Assembly (NCBI GenBank): GCA_030614785.1 | Contig: JAUWTJ010000021.1 | Coordinates: forward strand, 1-53,953 | Length of the DNA stretch: 53,953 bases | From: Alphaproteobacteria bacterium | Lineage (GTDB): Bacteria > Pseudomonadota > Alphaproteobacteria > M2410 | Direction: 5' to 3' | Shown here: positions 35,459-45,831 of the stretch, in pieces | Layout of the letters: each line of letters opens with the position of its first letter | Position numbering within the stretch: the stretch's first letter is position 1 | Translations under genes and position numbers: made by a program | Notes under the pieces: model-generated | Told to the model about the DNA's origin: nothing | What the model saw: the letters and a program-made list of their open reading frames with translations, nothing else | Databases searched by the model: none

Positions 35459-36646
35459 ATGGCTCATGACCCCGCACGGCCGCTTGAGGGCATAAAGGTG
35501 GTGGAGCTCTCCACCATGATCACGGCCTCGCTTGCTACCATGACGCTCGCGTCGCAAGGCGCCGAGGTCATCAAGGTCGAGCCGCTCGGGTTTGGTGATC
35601 CCATGAGGCTTTTGGGAAGCCAGAAGGCAGGCATCTCCGCCCTCTTCAATAACTGCAATCGCTCCAAACGATCTATTGCCATCGATATCAAGAGTGATGC
35701 CGGCAGGGATGTCGTCCGCAAGCTGGCCAGCGAGGCCGATGTTCTGGTACATAATTTTCGACCAGGTGTCATGGACCGTCTCGGGCTTGGTAGCGAAGAG
35801 CTGCGAGCCGAAAATTCAAGGCTTATCTACCTCGCGATTTCCGGTTTTGGAAACGAAGGACCTCTGGCTGACGCTCCGGCCTATGACCATATCATCCAGG
35901 CCATGGCGGGGTACACATCACTTCAGGGTAAGGGTGATGAATTTACCTTCATGCGGACATTGATTTGCGACAAGATCACTGCCTTCATCGCTGCCCAGGG
36001 AATAACTGCAGCGCTGCTGGCCCGAAAGGACAGTGGGAGGGGGCAGCATCTTGATATTTCAATGCTGCACGCTTCTCTGGCTTTCCTGTGGCCGGATGGA
36101 ATGATGCATCACACGCTGCTCGACGATGACGCAATCGACTTGCCACCGATGTCTGACTATTACCAGACGCTGGAGACCAGTGATGGATGCATTGCCCTGA
36201 CCGGCATGAAGGATGACTACTGGGATGCTCTTTGCGAGATTATTGGCAGAATAGATCTTGCGAGCGATCCCCGTTTCGCCGATGGGGTTTCAAGACTGAT
36301 GAATATGCCAGAGCTTATGAGCGAGTTTGCCAAAACCTCGGTTGCCAAGGACTCAGAGACCGTCCTTGCCGAGCTGGGAGAGCTCGGGGTCCCGTGTGCC
36401 CCGTGTCTCGCGCAGCAAGACCTGCCGCATCATCCGCAGGTCAAGGCAATCGGCGCCATCGAGGAACAGTCTCATCCGCTGATGGGATCCTTGAGGATGG
36501 TATCGCCGCCAGTACGATTTGGCGGCTCCAGCTCGACCCTGGAAGGCCCCAGCCCCTCTCTCGGCCAACACACCCGTGACATTTTGAGGGAACTGGGATG
36601 GAACAACACGGCGATCCATGATCTGGAAGCTGCCGGTTCCATTTGA
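35459..36646 (+). CDS. CaiB/BaiF-type CoA-transferase
   Basis: Family III CoA-transferase of 395 residues that moves CoA between carboxylic acids. The N-terminus PLEGIKVVELSTMI and VIKVEPLGFGDPMR, the VHNFRPGVMDRLGLG block and the catalytic Asp in GRGQHLDISML are present. The substrate cannot be read from sequence; relatives include formyl-CoA, carnitine and racemase-type enzymes. ATG 35459 has GGAGGA nine bases upstream. It is convergent with a PaaG-like gene, only 23 bp away, and separated from sufA by 50 bp. Confidence 0.93.
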   Translation: MAHDPARPLEGIKVVELSTMITASLATMTLASQGAEVIKVEPLGFGDPMRLLGSQKAGISALFNNCNRSKRSIAIDIKSDAGRDVVRKLASEADVLVHNFRPGVMDRLGLGSEELRAENSRLIYLAISGFGNEGPLADAPAYDHIIQAMAGYTSLQGKGDEFTFMRTLICDKITAFIAAQGITAALLARKDSGRGQHLDISMLHASLAFLWPDGMMHHTLLDDDAIDLPPMSDYYQTLETSDGCIALTGMKDDYWDALCEIIGRIDLASDPRFADGVSRLMNMPELMSEFAKTSVAKDSETVLAELGELGVPCAPCLAQQDLPHHPQVKAIGAIEEQSHPLMGSLRMVSPPVRFGGSSSTLEGPSPSLGQHTRDILRELGWNNTAIHDLEAAGSI

Positions 36647-36669
36647 GATGACAAACCGAATGTCGTTGA

Positions 36670-37473
36670 CTACTTTCCCGTAAACTCCGCCTTGCGTTTT
36701 TGCAGAAAGGCTGTGACGCCTTCTCTAAAATCATCTGATAACCCGCACTCTTTTTGATACAGACGCTCCGCCATCAATTGCTCCTCGAAGCTGTTGTCCA
36801 GACTGTCGCGGTAGAGTTTACGAATGCGGGAGAGGGCTGCCGTTGGACCATTGGCAAGTTTTTGCACAAGTAGTTCGGCTTCATCCATCAATTTGTCATC
36901 GTCATGGACGGCATTGATGAGACCCCAATCGAGCGCTTTCTCCGCGGGCAATTTTTCGGCAAGAAGCGACAATTCCATGGCGCGGGCTATGCCGATTTTT
37001 CGTGGCAGAATGTAGGTTGATCCCGCATCCGGCACCAGACCAATCCGTCCAAATGCCTGGAGGAAATAAGCGCTGCGGGCGGCAATGTTGATATCCCCGG
37101 AAAGGGCAAAACTCATGCCCGCACCGGCTGCAACGCCGTTGATTGCATTGACAATTGGCATGTCCAGATTGCGCAATTTGCGCAGGAACGGGTGATAATG
37201 CGAATCCAGTACCGAACCGGCATCGATTTCCCCTGATCCGCCACCGGCACCTGCGGCGCTTCCGCCTGAAAGATTGGCCCCGGAACAAAAGGCGCGGCCT
37301 TTGCCTGTCCATAGGACACAGCGCGCCCCGTTGACGGGATTGGCAATCTCGTCCGCCGCTTTGTTCAGTTCCGCTATCATTTTTCCCGAAACCGCATTCA
37401 AGGTGTCAGGATCGTTCAGTGTGAGGCGGGCAATGGGCCCGTCAAATTCAAGTTCAATGGCCTCGTAAGTCAC
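36670..37473 (-). CDS. Enoyl-CoA hydratase/isomerase (PaaG-like)
   Basis: Crotonase-fold enzyme of 267 residues. The oxyanion-hole segments AFCSGANLSGG and NAINGVAAGAGMSFALSGD are clear, and FGRIGLVPDAGSTYILPR closely resembles the PaaG-type 1,2-epoxyphenylacetyl-CoA isomerase active-site loop with its Asp. It could therefore act as a hydratase or as an isomerase in aromatic-acid breakdown; no other paa genes are in the window. The GTG at 37473 is chosen because GAGG stands six bases upstream; the frame stays open to 37602. Confidence 0.9.
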   Translation of the reverse strand: MTYEAIELEFDGPIARLTLNDPDTLNAVSGKMIAELNKAADEIANPVNGARCVLWTGKGRAFCSGANLSGGSAAGAGGGSGEIDAGSVLDSHYHPFLRKLRNLDMPIVNAINGVAAGAGMSFALSGDINIAARSAYFLQAFGRIGLVPDAGSTYILPRKIGIARAMELSLLAEKLPAEKALDWGLINAVHDDDKLMDEAELLVQKLANGPTAALSRIRKLYRDSLDNSFEEQLMAERLYQKECGLSDDFREGVTAFLQKRKAEFTGK

Positions 37474-37665
37474 GTCCACCCTCTTTTCTTGTTCTTTTGT
37501 AGCGAGGCGCCTCAAACGCCAATGCCAGTGAGTACAGACGGGGAGCATACAACAATTCATGGGGGATTGGTAAAGCTGGAAATCACGGGAAATGACGGGC
37601 ATCGCGCCAAACTTCCCCTAATCAACCATACTGCCAACACTCGAAAGTATTTGTCAGGCTTGGGT

Positions 37666-38727
37666 CTAGCTTGCTTTTTTGGATTTTCGGGCTGCCTTTT
37701 CAAGGACAACACAGTTTCGCCCATTTTCTTTCGCGGCATAGAGACACTCATCGGCGCGCTCTATCAATTTGGCCTGTTCTTCGCCTTTTCGGTACTGAGC
37801 AACACCAAGTGAGATAGTAATCGTCCCCAAATCCTGTCCGGTAGAACGTTTCATAACTTTTTTGGACTGAACCGTCTGGCGAACCTTGTCTGCAACAGAT
37901 TCCGCTTCCTTGAGTGTGGTATCGGGAAGAATCAAAACAAATTCTTCCCCGCCATATCGGGCACTGACATCACTGTCGCGAACGTCGTTCTTGATGCAGG
38001 CCGAGACGAGGCGCAAGACCTGATCGCCGGTTTGGTGTCCCCAGGTATCATTAAACGCCTTGAAGTGATCAATATCCGCCATAATCAGACAAAGCGGACT
38101 TCCATCTTTGTTGGTCCGCACAACTGCTTTGTCCAACTCGATATCGAAGTGTTTGCGATTGCCCAACTTCGTCAATTGATCCGTCAAGGCCTCCTGTTTG
38201 GTCTGCGCAAGATTTTGCTTGAGCTGCTCGACTTCAAGGGAATTTTCGCGCAGCTGACCTTCCAGTTTATTCGAGTGTTCTGACATTTCCTTGGTGGCAG
38301 TCACAAGCGTATCAACCACGGCTTGAAGAGATGACCCTGTCAGATCATCTGTTTTTCTTGCCCCCAGGTCGGTCGAAATGCTGTCAAGAGCGTCGCCGTA
38401 AACCTGCGTGCCGGTTCCGGCCGCCTTGATCAGCTCCAGCGCCGTTGCCAGTTTTTCTGAAAGCTGATCGCCAGTGTCCTGGACCGCATCATTGAAAGCG
38501 GTGCCTTGCGCGAAGAATTGATTGTGCAGGTCAACGGAAGTACTTTCATCGAGTGGTTTCTTTTTACTCTTCAGCAGATCAACAGCTTCATTGAGAGCAG
38601 GAGTGCTCTGGGCAGCATGTTCAAACCAGACCCGGTAATTTGTCGGCCTGGGCGAAATGCCATGCTTTGCCATGAAATCCATGGCATCTCCCGCATACTG
38701 GAAAAACTTTTTGTACTTCTTACTCAT
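37666..38727 (-). CDS. Diguanylate cyclase (GGDEF) with intact I-site
   Basis: Cytoplasmic c-di-GMP synthase of 353 residues. The C-terminal GGDEF domain (about residues 180-345) has the active signature RYGGEEFVLIL and the inhibitory RxxD motif (RDSD) five residues upstream, so product feedback is expected. The N-terminal 170 residues are helical, with a coiled coil preceding GGDEF and the DFMAKHGISPRPTNYRVWFEH start seen in other alphaproteobacterial cyclases. There is no membrane helix. ATG 38727 has a weak ribosome site (AAGAG), and the frame continues to 38877. A palindrome CCGTA-ACA-TACGG lies 45 bp upstream. Confidence 0.92.
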   Translation of the reverse strand: MSKKYKKFFQYAGDAMDFMAKHGISPRPTNYRVWFEHAAQSTPALNEAVDLLKSKKKPLDESTSVDLHNQFFAQGTAFNDAVQDTGDQLSEKLATALELIKAAGTGTQVYGDALDSISTDLGARKTDDLTGSSLQAVVDTLVTATKEMSEHSNKLEGQLRENSLEVEQLKQNLAQTKQEALTDQLTKLGNRKHFDIELDKAVVRTNKDGSPLCLIMADIDHFKAFNDTWGHQTGDQVLRLVSACIKNDVRDSDVSARYGGEEFVLILPDTTLKEAESVADKVRQTVQSKKVMKRSTGQDLGTITISLGVAQYRKGEEQAKLIERADECLYAAKENGRNCVVLEKAARKSKKAS

Positions 38728-38952
38728 GCCCGCTCTTATTCCCTTCGGCCGGATTTGCCGTAAATCCATTGCCGTAACATACGGACAATTCGAGAATAAC
38801 TTGTAAACACAGCCGGTTTTTCTGGCCTGTTTCCGGCCAGTTTTCAGGCAGAAGTTATCCCAAATGCCTGGACCCATCGAGTTGGCTCAGACGTAAGAGC
38901 GGCAGGAAACGAGGGGTTTCTGTGATGTGGCGTCGGGAATGGTCGAATAGGT

Positions 38953-38981
38953 CTTTCAAATCCCTCCAGACTGGTTGAAAG
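38953..38981. promoter_or_regulatory. Inverted repeat upstream of the aldehyde dehydrogenase gene
   Basis: CTTTCAA (38953-38959) and TTGAAAG (38975-38981) form a perfect inverted repeat with centres 22 bp apart, about two helical turns. It lies 38 bp upstream of the dehydrogenase start and may be an operator. Confidence 0.35.
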
Positions 38982-39018
38982 TAGTCAAAAGAATCTCACG
39001 CAATCGGGAGGAATAAAG

Positions 39019-40482
39019 ATGAGCCAGACAAGTCTCAACTCAGCGGGAGCAGGCCAGGGAAATGCAACGTCCGATGATATAAGGGCGCTGCTTGATCGGC
39101 AACGCGCGGCCTTTCTGAAAGATGGCCCTCCGGGCGCTGCCCTGCGCATTGACCGCATCAACCGCGCCATCGGATTGTTAGTCGATTATCAGGATGAGAT
39201 TGCGAACGCTCTCAATGAAGATTTTGGTAATAGGTCAAAACACCAGTCGCTCTTTACTGATGTCGCCTCGTCCATCACACCATTGAAACACGTCCGCAAG
39301 AACCTCACAAAATGGATGAAGACTGACAGGCGCTCCGCCGCGTTTCCGCTCAATCTCCTTGGGGCCAGAGCCAGGCTTGAATATCAGCCGCTTGGTGTCG
39401 TCGGTATCATCAGCCCGTGGAATTTCCCGGTTCAGCTCACCTTTGGCCCGCTCGCCGATGTGCTGGCTGCCGGTAACCGGTGTATCATCAAGCCATCGGA
39501 GTTTACGCCCGCGACCTCCGAGCTGATGGCCCGGATGATCCGGGAGGCGTTCAGCGAGGAAGAGATCGCCGTGGTTACCGGCGGGCCAGAACTTGGGGCA
39601 GCCTTTTCGTCGATGCCGTTTGATCATCTTCTGTTTACCGGCGCCACGTCTGTTGCCCGCCATGTGATGCGCGCGGCAGCAGAGAACCTGGTGCCTGTCA
39701 CGCTTGAACTGGGCGGCAAATCGCCTGTTCTCGTTGGCGAGAGTGCGGATGTTCAGATTACGGCCAACCGGGTCATGTTCGGCAAAACACTGAACGCAGG
39801 CCAAATTTGCCTCGCGCCGGATTACCTGTTCATGCCAAAGGAAAAGACCGGCGCGTTTATCGAGGCGGCAACATCCGCCGTTTCCAAAATGTATCCGACC
39901 CTGAAAAATAATCCTGACTATACCTCGGTCGTCAATCAGCGCCATTTCGATCGCCTGCAAGGCTATATAGCAGATGCAAAAGCCAAGGGCGCACAGGTCG
40001 TGGAAATCAATCCGGCGCATGAGGATTTCACTCAGCAGCCGCACCACCGTATTCCACCGACCTTGATCATCGATCCGACCGACGACATGACCGTCATGCA
40101 AGATGAAATTTTCGGCCCCATCCTGCCGGTGAAGACCTACGCGAAGATCGATGAGGCTATAGACTACGTCAATACCCATCCAAGACCGCTCGGCCTCTAC
40201 TACTTCGGCACCGACAAGGATGAGGAGCGCAAGGTTCTCGACAGCACTACATCAGGCGGCGTCAGCGTCAACGAAGTCGTGTTCCATGTCGCTCAGGACG
40301 ATCTGCCCTTCGGCGGCGTCGGCCCCTCCGGTATGGGCGCCTACCACGGCAAGGATGGCTTCGACACCTTCAGCCACCGCAAGGCTGTCTTCACAGCACC
40401 GAAGAAAGAGGTCATGGCCATGATCCGCCCGCCGTGGGGTGCGAAGCTTGAGAAAATGCTGGGTAGTCAGATCAAGAGGTAG
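39019..40482 (+). CDS. Aldehyde dehydrogenase (coniferyl-aldehyde dehydrogenase-like)
   Basis: NAD(P)-dependent aldehyde dehydrogenase of 487 residues, closest in layout to the coniferyl aldehyde dehydrogenase branch. The PWNFPVQLTFGPLADVLAAGN cofactor segment, FTGATSVARHVM, the catalytic Glu in LELGGKSP, the catalytic Cys in NAGQICLAPDY and the C-terminal LPFGGVGPSGMGAYHG block are all present. The actual aldehyde is unknown. ATG 39019 follows GGGAGGAAT. It is monocistronic, with a converging PAS-protein gene 36 bp downstream. Confidence 0.93.
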   Translation: MSQTSLNSAGAGQGNATSDDIRALLDRQRAAFLKDGPPGAALRIDRINRAIGLLVDYQDEIANALNEDFGNRSKHQSLFTDVASSITPLKHVRKNLTKWMKTDRRSAAFPLNLLGARARLEYQPLGVVGIISPWNFPVQLTFGPLADVLAAGNRCIIKPSEFTPATSELMARMIREAFSEEEIAVVTGGPELGAAFSSMPFDHLLFTGATSVARHVMRAAAENLVPVTLELGGKSPVLVGESADVQITANRVMFGKTLNAGQICLAPDYLFMPKEKTGAFIEAATSAVSKMYPTLKNNPDYTSVVNQRHFDRLQGYIADAKAKGAQVVEINPAHEDFTQQPHHRIPPTLIIDPTDDMTVMQDEIFGPILPVKTYAKIDEAIDYVNTHPRPLGLYYFGTDKDEERKVLDSTTSGGVSVNEVVFHVAQDDLPFGGVGPSGMGAYHGKDGFDTFSHRKAVFTAPKKEVMAMIRPPWGAKLEKMLGSQIKR

Positions 40483-40518
40483 GCAATGTTCCCCACCTAA
40501 AAGGTCAAATTCGATCCA

Positions 40519-40998
40519 TCAATCGTAAACCCTTTGGACCACAGACAGTATATGTGAAATTGCTCCGCCTTTTTCTGCAAAAGGGAACAGCATGATCTCG
40601 AATCTGGCATCATCCTTGCCGATGCCAAAGACGTTGGAGCGAGCACATTCAGGCGCCTTGTGGCGCAGGCACAGGCCGTAAATTGACGACCATCGGTCCT
40701 GGAATTGATCATCCAGTTCATCGGGAGATTGATCAGTCATATCGGCCGCGAACATACTGACACGTCGGGCCCCGTCAAATGTAACCCGGGCATTTTTCAA
40801 GCTGTATCTGTGTCTGTCCGCGAACGGATAATGAACTACGGTCATCCAGCTCACCAGCTCAGGCCACTCAAGAAAATCAAATTGATCATAGATGGGAAGA
40901 CAGTCTTGCGACCATATACGGTACGCTTGCGAAAATTCCTGAAGCCTGTCATCCAGAGGTTCATCCAGGAGCTCGAAGCTCTCATGCACATCAATCAT
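40519..40998 (-). CDS. PAS_5-type domain protein
   Basis: A 159-residue protein resembling the PAS_5 family, which is restricted largely to alphaproteobacteria. It has the typical LPIYDQFDFLEWPELVSWMTVVHY segment, a central SMFAADMTDQSPDELDDQFQDRW stretch and a C-terminal LFPFAEKGGAISHILSVVQ strand. It has no output domain, so it may act as a partner in signalling. ATG 40998 lies just downstream (on the minus strand) of a CGGGA-TGG-TCCCG palindrome. Confidence 0.75.
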   Translation of the reverse strand: MIDVHESFELLDEPLDDRLQEFSQAYRIWSQDCLPIYDQFDFLEWPELVSWMTVVHYPFADRHRYSLKNARVTFDGARRVSMFAADMTDQSPDELDDQFQDRWSSIYGLCLRHKAPECARSNVFGIGKDDARFEIMLFPFAEKGGAISHILSVVQRVYD

Positions 40999-41385
40999 AA
41001 AAATAGCCCGCTCGGGATGGTCCCGATACCTAGTTCCCCAACCATTTTACTATCTAACATAGTGTAAAAACTGGGGCAATACTATCCGTATCGCTGCGTC
41101 TGTTGGCTGCTACAATCAACGGCACAACAGATCTGGGCCTCGGACGAAAATTTGTATATTATTAGTAATATGCTTTCGTTGGATCTCCGTTGGCGCGAAC
41201 AAAACGCGAAGTCCTCAAGGGAATGATTGATATTGTCGTACACGGAATCCACGGATGCCGCATCTGAACCAACTGGACAGTTGTGTTTTTGAAAGAAGCA
41301 GCTCATGATTGAGGTGGTGGCACCAATTCGATTCAGGCGACTTTGAAAAGTTTGACAGAGGGGTGCCTACAGGCACGAAGGGAAT
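40999..41385. other. Non-coding gap between PAS protein and response regulator
   Basis: This 387-bp divergent gap has no convincing gene. It holds a CGGGA/TCCCG palindrome near the PAS start, an AT-rich palindrome ATATTATTAGTAATAT near 41155-41170, and GTGCCTACAGGCAC (41363-41376) just before the response-regulator ribosome site. I saw no tRNA or sRNA that could be named. Confidence 0.5.
41363..41376 (+). promoter_or_regulatory. Short palindrome next to the response regulator ribosome site
   Basis: GTGCCT-AC-AGGCAC is a perfect 6-2-6 palindrome ending three bases before AAGGGA and ten before ATG 41386. It could be an operator or a small RNA hairpin next to the ribosome site. Confidence 0.35.
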
Positions 41386-41757
41386 ATGGCTGAAATAATC
41401 TTGATTGATGATGATGAGAACATGAGGAAAACGCTGGCGGATTGTCTCGACAGCGCTGGGCATGTTGTGGATCAGGCTGAGAACGGCAAGGCAGGGCTAC
41501 AGCTCATTGAGAATGCCGCCTATGACTTGATAATCATGGACGTTTTTATGCCCGAAATGGACGGCATCGAGCTTATTCAACTACTCCAGAAAATCGATAG
41601 TCCTCCGCCGATTATTACCATTTCCGGTGGGGGAGGCCTTCTGCCGCCCAGCTGGTCGACCAAGCTTACAGAGGTCTACGGGGTTGCCGCTGCTTTGACC
41701 AAGCCGATCGACATGGCCTATTTCCTGAACACTGTGGAGCAAGCCTTGAAAAGGTGA
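41386..41757 (+). CDS. Single-domain response regulator
   Basis: A stand-alone CheY-like receiver of 123 residues. The acidic pocket LIDDDENMRKTL, the phosphoacceptor Asp in LIIMDVFMPEMDGIEL, the switch Thr/Ser in TISGGGG and Lys in LTKPIDM are present. There is no output domain, so it likely passes phosphate on or acts by protein contact. ATG 41386 follows AAGGGA with close spacing. The hybrid kinase follows 81 bp later, and the two probably form one signalling unit. Confidence 0.93.
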   Translation: MAEIILIDDDENMRKTLADCLDSAGHVVDQAENGKAGLQLIENAAYDLIIMDVFMPEMDGIELIQLLQKIDSPPPIITISGGGGLLPPSWSTKLTEVYGVAAALTKPIDMAYFLNTVEQALKR

Positions 41758-41838
41758 GGAAGTTCACTCATTGGCCATTACATCTTCGAGCCAGGCTCAA
41801 AGAATAATCCTGGCAAAAGATACGGAGACACCGGCCGA

Positions 41839-44181
41839 GTGCTAATTTCAACTAGAAATATGATCGCGAAATTAATCCCCTCGGACAGCGAATACAAGTC
41901 ACTGTTGGACTGGCGGCTGTGGGCGCCTCCGTTCACCATGGCCCTGGTATTGATTGTTTTCTCCCGGCACAGCTATCTGGCTTTCCATACCTTCGCCGAA
42001 CTATTTTCAATTGTCATTTCATACCTCATCTTTGCGTTTGCGTGGTCCACACGCAATTTTTCAAAAAACAATTTTCTGCTCTTTCTGGCTTGCGGATATT
42101 TCTGGATTGGCTCGCTTGATCTGATGCATACCCTTAGCTACAAGGGGATGAATGTCTTTGTGGAAGGTAACGGAAATCTTGCAGTTCAGTTCTGGATTGG
42201 CACGCGATACCTTGAGGCGTTATTGCTCCTTGCCGCCCCCTTTGCCGCCACAAGAAAACAGAATGGCTATCTGTTGGTAAGCATTTTTGGAATCGTGTCT
42301 GTTGGTCTGACATCACTAATTCTTATAGGGAAATTTCCGGTTGGTTTTATCGAGGGAACAGGTCTTACCAATTTCAAAATATACAGCGAATACCTGATTG
42401 ACCTTATTCTGGCGGTGGCGCTTGTCACTCTTTTTCGCTATGGACGTGAGATCTCGTCAAGTGAAAAGAGTTTGATCGCCGCCGCTATCGTCATGACGAT
42501 GTGCGCTGAACTTGCTTTTACCTTTTACGTCGATGTTTATGGTCTTTCAAATTTAGTCGGGCATATTTTTAAGCTCTTTTCATTCTGGCTGATTTTTCAG
42601 GCGATTGTCACCACGCATTTGACTGGGCCCTATACAGATCTGCAGGAAGGTGAGCGCGAATACCGCAACATGCTCGACACCATGGCTGATACCTTTTATC
42701 GGGCCGACCTGGAGGGGTGCCTGGTCATGATATCGCCGTCGGTGGTGAATATCGGTGGATACACAGCCGAAGAGTTGGTCGGCAAGGAACTTGCCCGGCA
42801 CTATGTGGTTGAGAACAAGAGAGCCGATATCATTGAGCGGCTTGAGGCGGACGATGGCAAAGTCCGTGAGTTTGAATCTGAGATGTATAACAAGGAAGGC
42901 GGTACGATATGGGCATCAATTCGGGTGCGCCACTGGAAGGATGCAAGCGGAATTGTTCTTGGCACTGAGGGGACCATTCGCAATATTACCGAGCACAAGA
43001 TCGCAGAAGAATCTCTTCGGCGGTCCCAAAAGTTGGATGCCGTCGGTCAACTGACAGGTGGCATCGCCCACGACTATAACAATATGCTTGGTGTGATTAT
43101 TGGCAATATACAGCTAATCCAGGGGGCAGGCGAACTTGATGATAAATCCAGGCAGAGACTGGATACGGTCTTTGCCGCAGCGCAGAGGAACGCCGAGCTG
43201 ACAAGCAAGCTTCTCGGGTTTTCTCGTGTGCAAGCCATCGAAACGCGGCTCGCGTCAGTGAACAATTTCATAGAAAATCTCCAGGAGATTTTGGCTACAT
43301 CGTTGACCGCTTCCGTGAAAATCGAAGCCAGCCTTGCCGATGATTTGTGGTTTGTTGACATCGACTCTGCTGAACTTGAAGACATGATTCTGAATCTTGC
43401 CATTAACGCCCGCGATGCGATGCCGGCTGGAGGCATTCTGTCAATTGAAACGGTCAACAAGGTTCTTGACGATAGATTTGTGAGGCAAAACCCCGGCAGC
43501 GAGGCTGGAGATTATGTCATGATTTCCGTATCCGATACCGGTATTGGTATGACGAAAGAGGTTCGTGAGAAAATTTTCGGCCCCTTCTTTTCCACCAAAG
43601 AGGCGGGCATGGGGACGGGTTTAGGTCTCAGCATGGTCTATGCATTCGTCAAGCGATCGCGAGGGTTCATCAAGGTGTTCTCTGAACCAGGGCAAGGAAC
43701 CGCGTTTCACATCTTTCTGCCCAGGGCGCGAGAAGGGACGGGCGGCGACGTGGCAATGCCGACAGACGTCGCGCTACAAGAATGCTCCTATGGGACCGAA
43801 ACCGTACTGGTTGTTGATGACGAGGACTTCCTGGTCGAGCTTGCGGTAACTCATCTTGAAGACCTCGATTATCGAACTCTTGTAGCCAGAGACGGCGAGC
43901 AAGCCCTGAAAATACTCAAGACTCATCCAGGTATTGATCTCCTGTTTAGCGATATCATCATGCCTGGAAAAATGGATGGCTATCATTTGGCGCAGACCGC
44001 AATGAGAGAATATCCATCATTGAAAGTTTTGTTGACCAGCGGATTTGCCAAAAATCGCTCAAAATTCATCAAGGGAAGAGATAAGACCATCGCGCGGCTG
44101 GCGACCGATCTGCTGAGCAAGCCCTATACCCTTGAAGAACTGGCAACAGCCGTACGTCACACTTTGGATGCCGCAGACTGA
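41839..44181 (+). CDS. MASE3-PAS hybrid histidine kinase with C-terminal receiver
   Basis: Membrane sensor kinase of 780 residues. A MASE3-like region with about seven helices occupies residues 30-260 ([13 protein letters not shown] is typical). A PAS domain (about 275-390) precedes the HisKA domain, whose phosphorylated His is His411 in [12 protein letters not shown]. The HATPase follows, with N-box [17 protein letters not shown] (567 onward) and [13 protein letters not shown] receiver domain (about 655-778) has VVDDED, Asp705 in FSDIIMPG and Lys761. The GTG start at 41839 is weakly supported. The adjacent receiver protein is a likely partner. The signal is unknown. Confidence 0.93.
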   Translation: MLISTRNMIAKLIPSDSEYKSLLDWRLWAPPFTMALVLIVFSRHSYLAFHTFAELFSIVISYLIFAFAWSTRNFSKNNFLLFLACGYFWIGSLDLMHTLSYKGMNVFVEGNGNLAVQFWIGTRYLEALLLLAAPFAATRKQNGYLLVSIFGIVSVGLTSLILIGKFPVGFIEGTGLTNFKIYSEYLIDLILAVALVTLFRYGREISSSEKSLIAAAIVMTMCAELAFTFYVDVYGLSNLVGHIFKLFSFWLIFQAIVTTHLTGPYTDLQEGEREYRNMLDTMADTFYRADLEGCLVMISPSVVNIGGYTAEELVGKELARHYVVENKRADIIERLEADDGKVREFESEMYNKEGGTIWASIRVRHWKDASGIVLGTEGTIRNITEHKIAEESLRRSQKLDAVGQLTGGIAHDYNNMLGVIIGNIQLIQGAGELDDKSRQRLDTVFAAAQRNAELTSKLLGFSRVQAIETRLASVNNFIENLQEILATSLTASVKIEASLADDLWFVDIDSAELEDMILNLAINARDAMPAGGILSIETVNKVLDDRFVRQNPGSEAGDYVMISVSDTGIGMTKEVREKIFGPFFSTKEAGMGTGLGLSMVYAFVKRSRGFIKVFSEPGQGTAFHIFLPRAREGTGGDVAMPTDVALQECSYGTETVLVVDDEDFLVELAVTHLEDLDYRTLVARDGEQALKILKTHPGIDLLFSDIIMPGKMDGYHLAQTAMREYPSLKVLLTSGFAKNRSKFIKGRDKTIARLATDLLSKPYTLEELATAVRHTLDAAD

Positions 44182-44186
44182 AGATC

Positions 44187-45581
44187 TCAACTCTCCAGCC
44201 ACATCCCAAAATCGATCAGCGCACGCTGCGTCGTTGCCAGCTTCTTCGCGCGGCCTTTATCCTTGCCTCTCAGCTTCTTCCCATCCTCGCTGGTCTTCGA
44301 AAACTCGACCGGCGGGAAGAGACCGAAGTTTATGTTCATGGGCTGGAAGCTCTTTGAGCCTTTTTCCTGCGCCAGGTGACCGCCGGTGATGTGGCCAACC
44401 AGCGCGCCCATGGCGGTTGTTGCCGGGGGCGGAGGGGGGGCTATCTCACTCATTGCGTCTGCCGCGGCAAAGCGCCCGGTGAGGAGGCCTATGGCGGCGC
44501 TTTCGACGTAGCCTTCGACGCCGGTGATCTGCCCGGCGAAGCGCAGGCGCGGGTGGGCTTTGAGGCGCAGCGATTGATCGAGCAGGGCGGGAGAATTCAG
44601 GAATGTGTTGCGGTGCAGACCGCCAAGTCTTGCGAAGACGGCGTTCTCCAGCCCCGGGATCTTTTTGAAGACCCGCTGTTGTTCGCCGTAGGTCAGTTTG
44701 GTCTGAAAGCCGACCATATTGTAGAGCGTCGCCAGAGCATTGTCCTGGCGCAGTTGAACAATTGCATAGGCTTTGACATCGGGCTGGTGCGGGTTGGTCA
44801 GACCAACCGGTTTCATCGGACCAAACCGCAAAGTTTCGGCACCGCGCTCCGCCATGACTTCGATCGGCAGGCAGCCATCGAAATAGGGCGTTGATTTCTC
44901 CCACTCTTTGAAGTCGCCTTTTTCACCCTCGATGAGGTCCTGAATAAAGGAGTTGTACTGATCTTCATCAAGCGGCAGGTTGATATAGTCCTTGCCGGTG
45001 CCGCCGGGTCCTGGCTTGTCGTAACGCGACTGATACCAGGCTTTTTCAAAGTCGATACTGTCTGTGTAGAGGATCGGCGCGATGGCATCAAAGAAGGCCA
45101 GCTCGTCTTCGCCGGTCAGTGCGGCGAGCGCCTCGCCCATGGCAGGAGAGGTGAGGGGTCCGGTCGCGATGATAACGTTGTCCCAGTCTTCAGGCGGCAG
45201 GCCCTCGACTTCCTCGCGAATTATTTCCACATTCGGGTGGGCTTCAAGCTTTGCTTCAACAGTTGCGGCGAAGTTGTCGCGGTCAACCGCCAGAGCCGAT
45301 CCAGCCGGGACCTTGTTTTCATCGGCGGACAACATGATGAGAGATCTGGCCCGGCGCATCTCTTCATGCAACAGACCCACCGCATTCATCTCATGGTCGT
45401 CAGAGCGGAAGGAGTTGGAACAGACCATCTCGGCTAGCCGCCCGGTCTCATGCGCGTCGGTGCCCCGTGTCGGGCGCATCTCATAGAGGCGCACCTTTGC
45501 GCCCCGATTGGCCGCCGTCCAGGCCGCTTCGGAGCCGGCAAGTCCACCACCAATTACATGTACAAGGCCATCGTGCGTCAT
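44187..45581 (-). CDS. trmFO: Folate/FAD-dependent tRNA (uracil-54-C5)-methyltransferase
   Basis: Makes ribothymidine-54 in the T-loop of tRNAs using methylenetetrahydrofolate and FADH2. The 464-residue protein begins with the FAD-binding [15 protein letters not shown] and continues with [28 protein letters not shown], the [18 protein letters not shown] block and the C-terminal NINFGLFPP. The conserved Cys residues of the family are kept. The start ATG at 45581 gives the normal N-terminus. The gene is convergent with the hybrid kinase, 5 bp apart, and divergent from a membrane-protein gene. Confidence 0.96.
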   Translation of the reverse strand: MTHDGLVHVIGGGLAGSEAAWTAANRGAKVRLYEMRPTRGTDAHETGRLAEMVCSNSFRSDDHEMNAVGLLHEEMRRARSLIMLSADENKVPAGSALAVDRDNFAATVEAKLEAHPNVEIIREEVEGLPPEDWDNVIIATGPLTSPAMGEALAALTGEDELAFFDAIAPILYTDSIDFEKAWYQSRYDKPGPGGTGKDYINLPLDEDQYNSFIQDLIEGEKGDFKEWEKSTPYFDGCLPIEVMAERGAETLRFGPMKPVGLTNPHQPDVKAYAIVQLRQDNALATLYNMVGFQTKLTYGEQQRVFKKIPGLENAVFARLGGLHRNTFLNSPALLDQSLRLKAHPRLRFAGQITGVEGYVESAAIGLLTGRFAAADAMSEIAPPPPPATTAMGALVGHITGGHLAQEKGSKSFQPMNINFGLFPPVEFSKTSEDGKKLRGKDKGRAKKLATTQRALIDFGMWLES

Positions 45582-45831
45582 AGGGTGTTGTCAATCTTTG
45601 AATATCTGCTCAATTCTGCAAATTCGCAGAAAAACCGGGCGCAATCTACTCAAACCGCGGGCCTTTGTCATGAGGTAAATCCACACTCATTCGCTCCGTG
45701 GCTGATTAGCCAGGCGGAAAATAAGTGGTGCCGCGTTCCGATTGCTGTAAAATACTGTTCATCAAGCGATCATATCAGCGATGCCGGGGGCCGTATCGCT
45801 TGATTTGATTGGTGGCAAACAGGGGTTTCGA

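Noticed and set aside
39235-40179. A 314-codon open frame on the minus strand
   Set aside because: Antisense to the aldehyde dehydrogenase; an artefact of codon bias in a GC-rich gene.
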